Shown here in pieces: positions 1 to 10,969 of a stretch of DNA of 64,000 nt. Location of the stretch: the NCBI GenBank assembly GCA_964019695.1, contig OZ026520.1, forward strand, positions 91,144,913-91,208,912, in the 5' to 3' direction. This DNA comes from Loripinus fragilis. Taxonomy: Eukaryota; Mollusca; Bivalvia; Lucinida; Lucinidae. The notes beneath the pieces are model-generated. The model saw only the letters and a list, made by a program, of their open reading frames with translations. It was not told where the DNA came from and did not search any database. Numbering within the stretch: the stretch's first letter is position 1; the number at the start of each line of letters is the position of its first letter. A program made the translations under genes and the position numbers.

Positions 1-44
1 AGTAGGACATAAAGTACCATAGAACTTTATTCAGCACACGCATA

Positions 45-50
<6 letters not shown>

Positions 51-110
<60 letters not shown>
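51..110. repeat. (TC)n microsatellite
   Basis: About 30 uninterrupted TC dinucleotides, preceded by a run of C. A second low-complexity run based on GTTC/GTTT follows at about 158-195. Simple repeats only. Confidence 0.98.
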
Positions 111-115
<5 letters not shown>

Positions 116-302
116 AAACCCCACTCGACAGTTTGCATCTTTTTGGGGTTTTTTTTTCGTTCGTCCGTTTGTATGTTCGTTCGTTCGTTCGTTTGCTCAT
201 GCTTCCGTTATTTTCGTGGAATATTACAACAAAGCCTCAATTTGCGTATACATGTATCTCAGTAACCGCTATCCATAGTTTTTTTTCTGGAGGGTTAACT
301 CC

Positions 303-612
303 ACATGGGTGGATCCAGAGGGAGGGAAGGGGGCCAGACCATCCCCCCTCTCCTGAAAAATCATAGGGTATGTTAGCAATACAGGTCCGGATCCCCTGAA
401 AAACCACAAAGCTACCAAGCAGTCATTCAATATTGGGCAATCATCGGCCCTCTACCGAAATGCCAATAAATGGCGTTTTGCTGGTGAGCCGATGATGGCC
501 CGCTTAAAGTGGTATTTGGATCCTCTCCCCACTCATCAACTTTATAAAAAGAAGAACAAAAACTTTGTCAAAGTTGGACCCCCTCTGAAAAAACTTTCTG
601 GATCCGCGCATG
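303..612. mobile_element. MITE, GGATCC-ended family, copy 1
   Basis: The ends are imperfect inverted repeats: TGGATCCAGAGGG at the left and CTTTCTGGATCCGCGCATG at the right. The middle (about 435-500) holds an imperfect hairpin around CGAAATGCCAATAAATGG with arms reading ATCGGCC and GGCCGAT-like. A second copy lies at 21633-21943 and a partial one at 51924-52060, so this is an interspersed non-autonomous element. No coding capacity; superfamily not determined. Confidence 0.7.
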
Positions 613-1121
613 ACTCCATACCTCATGGTACTTGTCCCTAGCTGGGACTCGCTGTCAAAATCAAGGACATCTTTAAAAAGTGTGCAATGTTTAGGTTAAT
701 ATTTTTCATGTGGTGGTTATCTCAGTAGCCACTTATCAGTAACGAGTCATATTTGGAACATAGTTGACCTGGAATCGTGATATTTACACCATGCCTCCAA
801 ACACCAGGGTCACCTATGTATATCAGTAACCAATTATCAGAAAGCATTCTTATTTGGACCGTCCATACCGTTGATGGTTGGCGTTAACGTCATGACTCTA
901 ACGTCCAAGGTTCCTGCCCCTGGAATTGGCTGGAGGTCAAAATCTAGGACACCTTTAAAAAGTGATATTTTTCTGACTTGTGAAGATATCTAACCAACTA
1001 TGTACATGTATTAGATTCATAGTTGGCTTCCATTCGAAGGCTTCAGACACATTTATTAGGTTCGATGACACAGAGTAGGACTTGGCATTTAAGGATATTT
1101 CCCCTTGGCTTTTCTTTTATA

Positions 1122-2048
1122 TACACGTGGAAAAAAGTTAAGGAACACTTGAAGCCCAAATTATAATTTTTGAATATCCAAATTACCTGAGGGCTTGCGA
1201 TTCTGGATTTTTGATAGAACACTTTGGAAAGCATGGCCAACTTACAGCTTGAATTGCTGGAGTCCACTGAATTTTGTTTTTGTGCTATGGAGGATACAAT
1301 ATGCCGCACGTGAATAATCTCAATTTTCCTGAATACGCGTTTGCCTTTTAGTTTCCGCACGACATAGGAGACAATTTTGGAAACCAAAAACAGCATAAAA
1401 TGAAAGAACTGAGCATATATAATGAATAAATGACTTTGGTTTTGTGAAAGAGTGTATCAGCTTTGAGCAACATAACCGTATACGATCTGTATTTTGCACT
1501 AGTTCCTATAGAAACCCATATTCTTAGATAATTTCCAAAGCAAATGAAATTCGAATACTTCTGTTATGATTTTATGATAAGAATGTATGTTTTGAAAGTC
1601 CTGAATGGTTATATTCAAAACCTGGCTAAATCATAACAATCTGCAAAATGTATAGACAAAGAAGAAATGTGGCATAGAATATTGCCATTGGTTAAGTATG
1701 CCCCCTCCTTCGACAAAATAACAAGAAAGTAAAAGATTATGATCAAAGTTCATCACATAGACTATCAGCTTTTTGCTTACGAAAAAAGAGTACAATCAGA
1801 CTTCATGGAAGGAATTTATTGCAAGAATTATCAATAAGATCCTAAAATCAAAAATTAAATTTCTGTATCTAAAATGGCCGCTTCCAGCCACTTGATACTC
1901 ATTATTTTCACTTTGAAGCAACTTTAGATAAAACGGATGTTGATTATTTAAAACGTTTCGTTAATACACTTTAATAATGTAGGGAAATGTTAGTCCAAAG
2001 TTTAGCCTCGTAATACAAGAGGTGTTCCCTAACTTTTTTCCATGTGTA
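1122..2048. mobile_element. TA-flanked Tc1/mariner-type non-autonomous element
   Basis: Terminal inverted repeats of about 28 bp start TACACGTGGAAAAAAGTTAA at the left; the right end reads CTTTTTTCCATGTGTA in reverse sense. TA dinucleotides flank both sides (1120-1121 and 2049-2050), the hallmark of Tc1/mariner insertion. The 927-bp interior has no recognisable transposase; one minus-strand frame (1043-1396) overlaps the left end but runs out of the element and resembles nothing I know. The element interrupts the intergenic repeat array, so it is younger than the array. Confidence 0.75.
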
Positions 2049-2879
2049 TAGAATCGTTCCTCTTTGATCAGTACTTTTCTCCATGTGACTTCGGACCCTT
2101 TAAATAACGACACAGGGTGGGTGGGGCTGTAGATCAACATCTAGGACACATTTGAAGTGCTATTCTCCTCTGTTCGTCTGAAATATGCAGATATCTTACC
2201 AACCATTTATTAGAAAACATTCATGTTGTAAACAATTGGTATCATTAATGGCTGACTTCCACTCAAGATCATCATACACTTAGGTCCATGCCCTAGGATT
2301 AGGCTAAAGGTTAACAACTAGGACATATTAGGGCTTTATTTATCTATCTATTAAGCGATTCATTCTTTTTCTCGTATTTAGTGCTGACTTCAGACCCTAG
2401 GGTTCTCAGCCAATGATGGAGCTTAGGTCAAAATCTAGGACATCTTTAAAAAGTGTTATTCTGTTTTATTTTTCCGACTTATTCAAATATTTTACCAACA
2501 AGTTATTTCAAAGCTTTCATATTTAAACAATTGCTACCATTCATGAATATTTACATTTCCACTGCGAGTCTTTAAATGAGCCTTTACATTTGAGATGTGG
2601 TTCATACCTTCATGAACTAATCAATTTAAGCCACACCCACATACGCGCTATTTGAGCGGGCTAACGTCAAGTCCATCCAGTAACGTTGCTTGTTTACTGG
2701 CGTTTGCGTGACGTTGAACACGTACCGCCATGACGTTCCGCGCGGAAATTTGGCGTTTTGGCTATTCCGAACCCTACGTCATGTCTGATTTAAATCAAAA
2801 TATCTGGAAAACCAGCCAAGTTAGGTGAAAATTGAAAATTGATACTTGAATGATACTATAAAATGTAAATATAAGTAAT

Positions 2880-3106
2880 AAATTCAATTTTTGGAAAGTT
2901 CATGGAATCATGAATACTTCGGGTCTCTTGCAAAGTTAACGTGAAGCCCTTTGGGCTTCACTTACTTTGCAAGAGACCCGAAGTATTCAGAATCATGAAT
3001 ACTTCGGGTCTCTTGCAAAGTTAACGTGAAGCCCTTTGGGCTTCACTTACTTTGCAAGAGACCCGAAGTATTCATGATCCCATGAACATTCCAAAAATTT
3101 AATTCA
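2880..3106. mobile_element. Inverted-repeat element with tandemly doubled hairpin core
   Basis: Two head-to-tail copies of the same near-perfect hairpin occupy 2911-2989 and 2996-3074. Each arm runs TGAATACTTCGGGTCTCTTG then CAAAGTTAACGTGAAGCCC, with a tiny loop at CTTTGGG. Outside them lie further inverted arms, TTGGAAAGTTCATGG on the left and CCATGAACATTCCAA on the right. The whole is a MITE-like foldback whose centre has been duplicated. Confidence 0.8.
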
Positions 3107-3391
3107 TTTCTTAAATGGTTTCCATTGGACAGCGTCTGGCACTAGCTGGAAGCATGCTGATAGGTGGGGCTGGAGGTCAAAATCTAGGACATCTTCAGAT
3201 TTGTTTACAGTTTTTAATGGAATTAATTGTATTTGAACAGCAGTTGCTATTTAGGGTCAGCATTTGCTCTGTGACTTCAGACCTTAGGGTTCATTGCCTC
3301 AGGGTGACGATAGATGGCTAGATCTAGTTTTATATTAGAACAGTGAGAGCATTGGACGGGAGTAGGAAATTTTATGAGCGTAAAATTGTAG

Positions 3392-3508
3392 TTATTTTCT
3401 TACCCGTCAAGTGAAACATATGTTTTGGGTGCTCAAAAGAACCTTCTCATTGAGACGGTTCTTTTGAGTACCCACAACATATGTTTTGGATGAGAAATTA
3501 AGAAAATA
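3392..3508. mobile_element. Small hairpin MITE, GAACC/GGTTC family, copy 1
   Basis: Arms read TATTTTCTTACCCGTCAAG and AACATATGTTTTGG at the outside, closing on AAGAACCTTCTCATTGAGAC then GGTTCTTTTGAG. Another full copy lies at 58256-58370. Fragments of the same family are at 10425-10490, 33786-33877 and 36708-36776. No coding capacity. Confidence 0.7.
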
Positions 3509-3514
3509 GATTGC

Positions 3515-4085
3515 CAATACGCACTCTTAGTTGGATGTCTGGGGGTAAACATGCCTCTCAGGATACGTATCTTAGTTGGTAAATGCATTTAAAGTTTATT
3601 CCAGGATACTAATATGTACACTCTTACAAATTAATAAATTGCACAATCATACTATTTTTTAAGTATGAAAGTCTACACTTTTTGCATTATTAACAGGAGC
3701 ATTGTTGAAGAATTGAATATCAACCTCTGACAGGGTTCCTGTCTATAGTGATGTAGAAGAAACCACAGGCATTGCTTGGGAAGAAAAAGTGTATTGCTTT
3801 ACTTTAATTGTTTTATGGCTGTCTCTGTTTCGCGTCCCTTCCTCGCTGTGCCATGGCTTGGTCTGCGGTATGTGATTTTAGCATTTCCTACTCGTACTCA
3901 CTTGACGTGTCAAGGGCATTTGCACTGCTTGGTCTTCAAGTGATCCTTCTTTCTCAGAAGCCATCAATCTTCATTAAGTCTGTTGATACTGAGAAAAAAA
4001 GAGATAGTTATACAACCATTTCATTCCTAGCACTTAATAATGTTGCAGGTCCATAGTAATGACACCAGTTTGAGGTAGATCGCAT
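3515..4085. other. No recognised feature
   Basis: AT-rich sequence. An open frame at 3808-4056 has no recognisable domain and no splice or repeat context supporting it. I see nothing else. Confidence 0.5.
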
Positions 4086-4089
4086 AAGA

Positions 4090-4272
4090 TATGTAATAGT
4101 TATACCATGGGTTGTCCGCCTGTACGTGGAGATAATCCACGAGCTTTAGCGAGTGGATTATCTTACGTACAGGTGGACAAACATTGTATAACTATTTTAT
4201 ACCACCTACATCAGCGTAGACCTTGCACATCATGAGATGTATCGTGCTTAAGTTGGTAAGGGTGGTATAAAC
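4090..4272. mobile_element. Hairpin MITE, GTACG-GATAATCC family, copy 1
   Basis: A palindrome has arms AGTTATACCATGGGTTGTCC and CTGTACGTGGAGATAATCC, loop near CGAGCTTTAGCGAG, then the returning arm to ATAACTATTTTATACC. A second, smaller foldback begins at TATACCACC and closes at GGTGGTATA near 4272. A closely matching copy is at 37177-37356; shorter relatives occur at 46945-47015 and 58660-58745. Confidence 0.8.
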
Positions 4273-4441
4273 CCGTGTGCGTGAACGCGTGTGCGTGTGT
4301 ATATGTGTGGGTGAAGGATTGTTTCGAATCTATATTTTTATAGTTTCTTAAAGTATTAGTTATGCTTGGCTACATGTAATCGTAATACATGTACAGAACA
4401 TTTTGTTGGTGGTATTTTTCATTTTTATTCAATTTTCGATA

Positions 4442-4642
4442 GTTTGTTTGATTTGATTCTTTACGTCCCATCAAAAATCTTTCAAGGTTTAAACAGGGAC
4501 GGGTCTTCCTGGGTTGAACCAGTACTAAGCTAGAATAAATGTGTCTTTCTCAAGGACCACAACGCAGTGACGCCGGTGAGGCTCGAACCCACGGCCTCTC
4601 GGTCTCGAGTCAAGCACTCAACCACTGACCCACTGCACTCCC
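4442..4642 (-). mobile_element. tRNA-derived SINE (family 1), minus strand
   Basis: Read on the minus strand, the element has a tRNA-like head: a degenerate box A region (GTGGGTCAGTGGTTGAGTGC) and box B (GGTTCGAGCC, here GGGTTCGAGCC). The body is shared with the other copies (TACTGGTTCAACCCAGGAAG) and the tail contains GGGACGTAAAGAATCAAATC. Other copies: 7611-7799, 21073-21263 and 61051-61209. SINEs are Pol III-transcribed and mobilised by a partner LINE; the partner is not identified here. Confidence 0.88.
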
Positions 4643-4649
4643 TCAACTT

Positions 4650-5245
4650 TCGATAGGCATTTTTGTAAGCAAACATTGGAGAACGTGATCAGACGCCGGG
4701 TTCTGTGGCGTCTGGACCTTGAACCTGGTCTGCGCTGTTTGCCTATGTCCCACAAAAAGGACGCTAGGCTTATGTGGGTTAAGTGAAATCATTCTTATAG
4801 TATGTATGACCTTGGTCCATTTGAAACAAGCATGCGTATACAGAATAAACACTTGGCTGTGCAACACAGCTCTGTAAAGTCGTTTGATTTACATGACGTA
4901 TACGTTCACAATGTTCAGGCATTATGTCAGAATGAATGAGTTTAATCCTAATCAAATAACTTGAAAAAGTGTAACAAATTTGATTGCAGCTTTTAAAAGA
5001 ATCTTAATTTAGGAATAAAATATCGACCCGACGTTCTGTTGAACTAATGAAGATTTAGTTTATCTAATAACGACATCGTGACTTTCAGAATTGTAGCAGG
5101 TCGTTAATACGTTAAGCGTTCATAATTTAGTTTATTTTAACCCACGCATTGCTCTGTTATTCCGTCCGTGTGTCCATATCCAACCTTTTGGGTTTTCAGC
5201 CATACTGAAAATCATCCATTTTTGTACTCACGTAGATATCAAACA
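4650..5245. other. No recognised feature
   Basis: Non-repetitive-looking AT-rich sequence. An open minus-strand frame near the start is unrecognisable. Nothing else is supported. Confidence 0.5.
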
Positions 5246-5249
5246 GGTG

Positions 5250-5665
5250 TAAAGTGTATGATCCATTTCTCATAGAGTTAGTGACATTTGTCATTTACTA
5301 TATTTCTTGTGCTAAGTAAGTATTGTTGCAGATATTCCAGATTATATGGACCATTTCTCATAGAGTTTTTGTCGTTAATTCGTTTCTTGTGCTTTTAAAA
5401 ATCAATAAATCCTGCAAACACCCTAAAGTCCATGGATCATTTCGTATCGAGTAATAGTCATTTGACAATTTCTTATAGGGTTACTGTCATTTGTAGTCGT
5501 TATTTGACTACATTCCTTATTGTGCTTAATTTTTCGTTGTTTGTAGATATTCTTAAGCAAATGCTCTATATCTTATAAAATGATTGTCTTTTGTAGTCAT
5601 TACTACATTTCTTGTGCTTCGTCAAACAATTTCTGCAGATTCTCTAAAGCCTATGGACCATTTCT
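5250..5665. repeat. Decayed tandem repeat, about 100-bp unit
   Basis: Four to five diverged units contain GGACCATTTCTCATAGAGTT, a segment like GTCATTTGTAGTCATTA, then ATTTCTTGTGCT and GCAGATATTC. Units begin near 5257, 5347, 5435, 5560 and 5650. Spacing varies by tens of bases. Confidence 0.6.
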
Positions 5666-5666
5666 T

Positions 5667-6118
5667 AGCTTAAACATATTTTATTGCTAAAATATTTACA
5701 GCAATGGGGATGGGTCATAAGTTCACACAGCATTATTTTCGATCCTTCCCCTACATTCTAGATAAACATAATGTATACTAGCTTATGAACATTGCTATAT
5801 ACAAACACATATGTATACTAAACAAGTTATAACAAAGCAAAACATGTAGTAATATATACAAGCCTATATCAAAAATAAATAGATAAATAAAAAAATAGAT
5901 AAATAAATAAATAAGTTAAATAGATATATGAAAAATAGAACGAAAAAATATATATAGACAGAAAAAGTGAGCTAATGCACTAAATAAATAGCTAAACAAA
6001 TAAGTATATATTATGTAAATGAATAAATAAAAGACAGTAAAACAGTACTAAAGTAAATAACTTAAGTAAATATCTAAATAATAAGTATAAAGAAACGCTT
6101 AGAAAAACAGAATATAAG
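5667..6118 (-). repeat. AT-rich tract, possible LINE 3' end
   Basis: The first 20 bases (TTAAACATATTTTATTGC) match the terminal bases of the minus-strand LINE at 48065-49200, and both continue with a GGGAT/GGGTCATAAG-like stretch. This suggests a related LINE tail on the minus strand. The rest (5860-6118) is low-complexity sequence made of AAATAAAT and GATAAATA words. The LINE interpretation is weak. Confidence 0.35.
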
Positions 6119-6119
6119 A

Positions 6120-6320
6120 CTACTTTCTGTCCTGCGTTTGTTATGCCTTTGTTCACGTCTGTTTATTTGTGACTTTTGGTCACTTCCTGGAAAAATGCTG
6201 ACCTCTTGCCTCTCGTTTGTGGTGTCGATCTGTGAGTTTGTCACTTTCCCATTGGTATCCTGGGTCGGGTGTGGTGCTTGATTGTATCGATTCCTGATCT
6301 TTGCACCCTAACTTACTTTT
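6120..6320 (-). repeat. Repeat with short shared reading frame (YNQ-P-PT-DT)
   Basis: The minus strand holds an open stretch encoding RNRYNQAPHPTQDTNGKVTN followed by a hydrophilic tail rich in Q, R and N. The block at 29205-29340 (minus) encodes the related NHYNQVPLPTWDTIWKSDKN. From memory, this peptide pattern recurs in predicted proteins of molluscs and cnidarians, but I do not know its element family or whether it is translated. Confidence 0.5.
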
Positions 6321-6719
6321 ACTATTAGGAACCCCTTCAGTTTGAGAATAAAAGGTTTAATTTGGTCGAGCATTGGTATTTTCATATCAATACATATTTA
6401 AAGATGATCTTCAAACAAAGAGTCAAATACAATAAACAAAAATAAAAACTTTACACTTTTTACATAGAAATTGAACCAATTTAACGTAAACTCACTATTT
6501 AAAAAATGCGCATATAAAGGCCACACGTCTGACAAAACAACCATGCGGAAAAGTTTCAAACTTGATCAGGCGTTCAGGAATAACGTTGAAAAACTTCAAA
6601 CTGCACTTTTAAGTCTGGAAGATTATCGTTACGATATTTTGAATATGTCGAGAGTCGTTCAAGTCAGAACATCGAAAATCAACAATTAAGGTCCACGAAG
6701 TATACTGTACTAAAACTAC

Positions 6720-7020
6720 GTGTACGCCAAAATTGGCGTGAGAAGGCTTTTTGGCAAGTCGCCCTCGTACCAACAGTAATACGAGCAGCAAAGATATTTG
6801 GTTGTTCTGGCGTTATTGCTCATAGCCTCGTGAGACGGTTTAAGCAGACAGGGGTATCTATCGATGCACAGGATCGACGCGAGATAAGAAAACAACGCCA
6901 AGATTAGACCTTTGATTTACACTCGCACATTGACGTAAGCGGTTCTAGCCGGCAACTGTAGATGCTTCACACCTCAATGTTTCATACCAGACGATACAAA
7001 CAAGAATCGTAACAAATGCT
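6720..7020 (+). pseudogene. Tc1-like transposase N-terminal remnant
   Basis: One plus frame encodes RAAKIFGCSGVIAHSLVRRF then KQTGVSIDAQDRREIRK and QRQD before a stop at 6905. This matches the helix-turn-helix region of Tc1-type transposases, where the second helix is followed by RRFxQTGxxxDRxRxGRPR and a TPRQD-like linker. Downstream a different frame continues LAH*RKRF*PATVDASHLNV, the expected next segment (LAHLRxRFxPAT) but with stops. It is therefore broken by frameshift and nonsense changes. No catalytic DDE segment follows. Terminal repeats were not found. Confidence 0.7.
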
Positions 7021-7029
7021 TTTTGGTGT

Positions 7030-7595
7030 GTGATTTTTACCCCTTACTCATTCCCAACGCTTCCAGTCAAACACACGTTGTTGCAGCTGTGTTCAAATCA
7101 CACATATCTGTTGAGAATTGAACACCCATTAATTTGATATGATTTGTGTAAACATAGGATAGGTATTTGCGGAGATATAACTGTTTAAATGAGTGTACAG
7201 TTTCTATTTTTGCTCAGTATAGTTACAAAAACGTTTAGTAGCGTGTATATATCTGTCGACTGCCCTGAACAGGACATTATTGTTTTCAATATACCAGTTA
7301 TCATTGCCAAAAGAATCAAATTAATGTTCAGGGTCTGAAAAACTCTAACTGTACGTGTATCATTGAAAACCTGCCTTTTGATTGTGATTTTTTTACAATG
7401 AAACATTCAGTGGATGGCGTCCTCTACCACGCCACACAAATCACACAAGGTTTATCACGGATATAAATTCTAAAAAGGTCATTATTAAGGTTACTGCATC
7501 TTTTTCTAAGTCGTGGATGTAATACGGATATAGATCTATTTTCTATGGTAAAGTAAGGAGGAAAACTTGATTTATTGAATTTTGAGGTAATATGT
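7030..7595. other. No recognised feature
   Basis: AT-rich sequence with only short frames that resemble nothing I know. Confidence 0.5.
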
Positions 7596-7610
7596 TTTTA
7601 AAGGGTTTTT

Positions 7611-7799
7611 TTGCATTCTTTACGTCCCAGTCAACAATCTTTGATTTATGGCGGGACGGGTCTTCCTGGGTTGAACCAGTACTAAGCAAGGATAAATGAG
7701 TCTTGCTCAAAGACACAACACAGTGACGCCGGTGAGGTTCGAACCCGCGGGCTCTCAGTCTTGAGTCAAGCACTCTACCACTGAGCCACTGTGCTCCAA
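7611..7799 (-). mobile_element. tRNA-derived SINE (family 1) with target duplication
   Basis: On the minus strand the head reads GAGCACAGTGGCTCAGTGGT (box A) and GCGGGTTCGAACCTC (box B), the body GGTTCAACCCAGGAAGACCC, and the tail TTGACTGGGACGTAAAGAAT. It is flanked by a target-site duplication, TTAAAGGGTTT at 7598-7608 and TTAAAGGTTT at 7800-7809. This is the best-preserved head of the family in the window. Confidence 0.92.
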
Positions 7800-7810
7800 T
7801 TAAAGGTTTG

Positions 7811-9140
7811 TACGAGGGCTGTTCAAATATGAATGCAAGTGACTTCATAACTTTCTTCACATATATGCTACAACAAAATGGTAAACATTTCTATAATGGA
7901 CTTTATGTCACCTTTAAACTGGCACCAGACCTAAAGAAATATACAGTATACTTATCGAGCTATAGCCTTTTGAAGGAGGGTGACGTTGATATACTAACAA
8001 ACTCAATGCTTCGAACATATACCAGTGATATAGACGAGCGTATAATTCTTTGATAAACAGGTGAAATTTCTTGAAATTTTTAAAGAAGTATCCCCATATT
8101 CTTATATAACAATTCTGTGAAAGTTGTGAAAATCCGACCTGCTTTTGTTAAATTACAACGAATCGTTTTCACTAAAGTCTCCTTAGGTTTGCAAACAAAA
8201 GGTAAACAAAACACCACCTTTCAGTTTTCAGTTAAACTTATCTCTAACAAAATGCACGAAAAAACATTTTAAATAAATTTTAACTCAAAGACAATATGTT
8301 GATCGCTCATACTGAGTTGTTGCTACAAATTATTGATGGATAGTTGGTAATTTTTTAACGCTGAAATGCATTTTTATTAAGTCAAAAATGCCTTAAGTGA
8401 AGGGGTCATAGAATTTATATTTAATTTTTTGTCATAACATTGCGGCTTTATTCTAAATGTGAACGTAAACTTAAAGTTTGACCACTATAGGCATTATTCA
8501 CAATAAAATTACTCACCTGGTCTTCAGGACTAGACATATTGAACATATATTAAATAATGTAAACACGTCATTAAGAAACAGAAAAATGCTTGAAAAATGA
8601 TATAAAATCTGATTACTCTCAAATAGAGGACAGGGCATTTTGAAAAGCTCCTAATGGCATATTTAGCATGTTTTCAGCAAAATTCAAAGAAAACGACACA
8701 GCGATGTCCGTTACTACATCACCAGTAGATAACTCAAAATGACGTTTATCATAAAATTTAATGACGTCACAAATGTGCCTGTTTACTCGAGATTTAAATG
8801 GGATTATAGAAACTTTTTCCTGCCAGCAACTTTTGGATTGTTACTTAAACTTGCATCTAAAATTTGGTGCCATTTTGTCTAAGACTTACAAAGATATGAC
8901 GCTATATCCGCACATGTAACAAAACGTTCATTGCAATTTGCTTCAGAAAAACTTCAGTATACAGGAATGTCCTTTATATAAGAGTCTGTAACTCGAGAAA
9001 TATAGTGAGTGTTTCTTTATGTTTGGTGCCATTTTAACGGTGACAAATAGTTCTTTTCAGAAAGGTATGACATTTTGTCGTAGCACATATGTGAAGAAAG
9101 TAATGAAGCTACTTGCATTCATATTTGAACAGCCCTCGTA
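7811..9140. mobile_element. 1.3-kb TA-flanked element with long inverted repeats
   Basis: The ends are inverted copies starting ACGAGGGCTGTTCAAATATG then AATGCAAGT, continuing through CTTTCTTCACATAT and, less well conserved, through GTCACCTTTAAACTGGCACC to about 175 bp. TA lies at both outer ends (7811-7812 and 9139-9140). The size and TA target fit a mariner-type element. No transposase motifs were found; the one plus frame (7808-8053) is mostly terminal repeat. It is best read as a non-autonomous element. Confidence 0.82.
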
Positions 9141-9144
9141 ATGT

Positions 9145-10215
9145 TGAGAAGTGTTTTAGGTCATCTTCGAGGGAGTTCCATAGCCTAATGGAATGATTGA
9201 GTACATGCTTTTTGTGAGATGCAAGTTCTATTTAAGGACGCCAAGATATTTCTGTAGTTTCTCAGGGAGTACTCTGAAATTTCACTAACTAGAGGAGGAA
9301 TTGAATATTGTATATATATATGAAGGCACCATGCCAGTATTAACATCATTCATGCAAGAGAGTTTATGTTGCTTATTTTTTATACTCAGTATCATTTGTA
9401 GTCGGTACTACGCGTTCACGAGGGTTCGCAAAGGTGCAGCAACTTTTTAAGCAGTTTAAAAAAGTCACCGCACCTTCGTACATGTAGCAGCTTCGATTCG
9501 CCATACATACGCCACATGTACGCCGTAAGAACAAAAGTAACGCAGCCTGAACGTAGTACGATCGTCGCTTGATACGCAACGGCAACGCGGTATGCGTATC
9601 TATATCGTATGTTGCATGCCTAAAATTTGCATAAAATTCGCCAGGATTCTTTTCGGTTGGTACAGTACCCGAATATATTTTTGTGAGATTCGCCGTTGAT
9701 ACGCAATAGCGCAAGAGCAGCATTACGAGAGAATATAGTTTTTAGGATAATATCACGCTGTTCTTTACATCCTGTATGAATATTCATCTGGGGGCTTTTT
9801 AAAGAGTTACGTGCCAACTCCTAGTAACTCCGACAAGAAACACAAGTGCAAACAAAATAGACCATGATCAGATTGCTCCTGGAGGAGCAGTCTGGTCTCC
9901 AGGAGCAGTCTGGTCAGGGAGTATTTCTTTGCTTTTATTAGCAAATTGTTTATTGACCGCTAGGATGAAAAAGTCCAGACGACCAACTAGAAGATTGCAT
10001 TTTCAGCACTTAAAGGGCTATAAGAGGCATTTGCGCTGCATCAGACAAGGGTTATGAATAATTCTGTGCAGCGTCTCAGACTAATTATGCTTATTACAAA
10101 TTACAGGATCTTTGAGAGACTTTGGCAAATTGTTTGCTTATTGTTCGGCATGTGACTTTCCGGTCACAAAATAACAAATTACAGCAAAAAGAGCGCTAAC
10201 AGTGCTTGCTAGTTA
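9145..10215. other. No recognised gene; short inverted motifs
   Basis: Open minus-strand frames at 9373-9723 and 9620-9817 show no known domain. At 9863-9918 the phrase AGGAGCAGTCTGGT occurs twice next to an inverted partner (CAGATTGCTCCTGGAG). Nothing else is supported. Confidence 0.5.
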
Positions 10216-10218
10216 GCG

Positions 10219-10375
10219 TAGGGTCGAGCTAAACACAATACATGTATTTGCGCGTAAATTGGTGTCAATTCCATATACATTCAATTTGTAGGGTCAAGCT
10301 AAACACGGTATTTGCGCGTGAATTGATGTCAATTCCATATAGGGTCGAGCTCAATACAATATTTTCACGTAAACT
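10219..10375. repeat. Three-copy tandem repeat
   Basis: The unit AGGGTCGAGCTAAACACA, a TATTTGCGCGTAAATTG segment and TGTCAATTCCATAT occurs about three times, starting near 10219, 10290 and 10340. The first copy has about 20 extra bases and the last is truncated. Confidence 0.75.
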
Positions 10376-10424
10376 GGTAAATATGTTCTTATACACATGT
10401 ACATCAGTTTTAATATTTGTTTTC

Positions 10425-10490
10425 GGTGTCCTTGACACGGTTCATTTGAGTACCCAAAATATATGTCTTGGTTAAGAAATAAAAACAAAT
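10425..10490. repeat. Fragment of the GAACC/GGTTC hairpin MITE
   Basis: The block ACACGGTTCATTTGAGTACC followed by AAAATATATGTCTTGGTTAA matches the right arm of the element at 3392-3508. The left arm is missing. Confidence 0.55.
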
Positions 10491-10969
10491 ACGCATTCTT
10501 ATCTAGGGCCTGGTATTTCGTAGCTTTTACCTATTTATGCATCGTTTTACCAAGTTTGAATTACGCTATTTTCTTTCTTTTTTCACATTAAAGTGGTTAC
10601 TGGTCAATCTTTATAGGTTACTTTTGGTTACTGGGATTGCCATCATGGTAGAAAACAGTTAGGCTCAGATGAGAGATGAGATGATGCATAACGGGGCATC
10701 TCATCTTGGCCTTACTGTTTACAAATGTCATATTGCATGACACTTGGAATCATTGTGTTTTGGGTGTCTCGAGAAAGGCATCTATTTTCTTAACTGCAAA
10801 GTGTAGGCGTATAACAGAATGTTCATAATTCCGTAATTGAGTTGTTTACAAGAAATATAGCTTTATTAATGGGAATCCATACAAAGACGTTATGTCTCCT
10901 ATTTCGACTGCTATAACAAAATTGCACATAACGTACAGACAATGTTCATTTAGCCCTTAAGATGTAAAA

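Larger units (their letters stand above)
636..3320. repeat. Degenerate intergenic repeat array
   Basis: Several diverged units share the core GGTCAAAATCTAGGACA followed by CTTTAAAAAGTG. Cores are near 653, 937, 2131, 2308, 2430 and 3176. Between cores are recurring phrases such as CAGTAACCA, TTATCAGAAAGCATTC and CTTCAGACC. Unit spacing is irregular because other elements have inserted (1122-2048 and 2880-3106). Related units recur at 15901-16400. No coding signal. Confidence 0.7.

Noticed and set aside
158..195. GTTC-rich tract as a special element
   Set aside because: Ordinary simple-sequence repeat next to a TC microsatellite.
9373..9723. Minus-strand 116-codon open frame as a gene
   Set aside because: No domain, no splice or repeat context, and an overlapping frame on the same strand. 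Could be chance.
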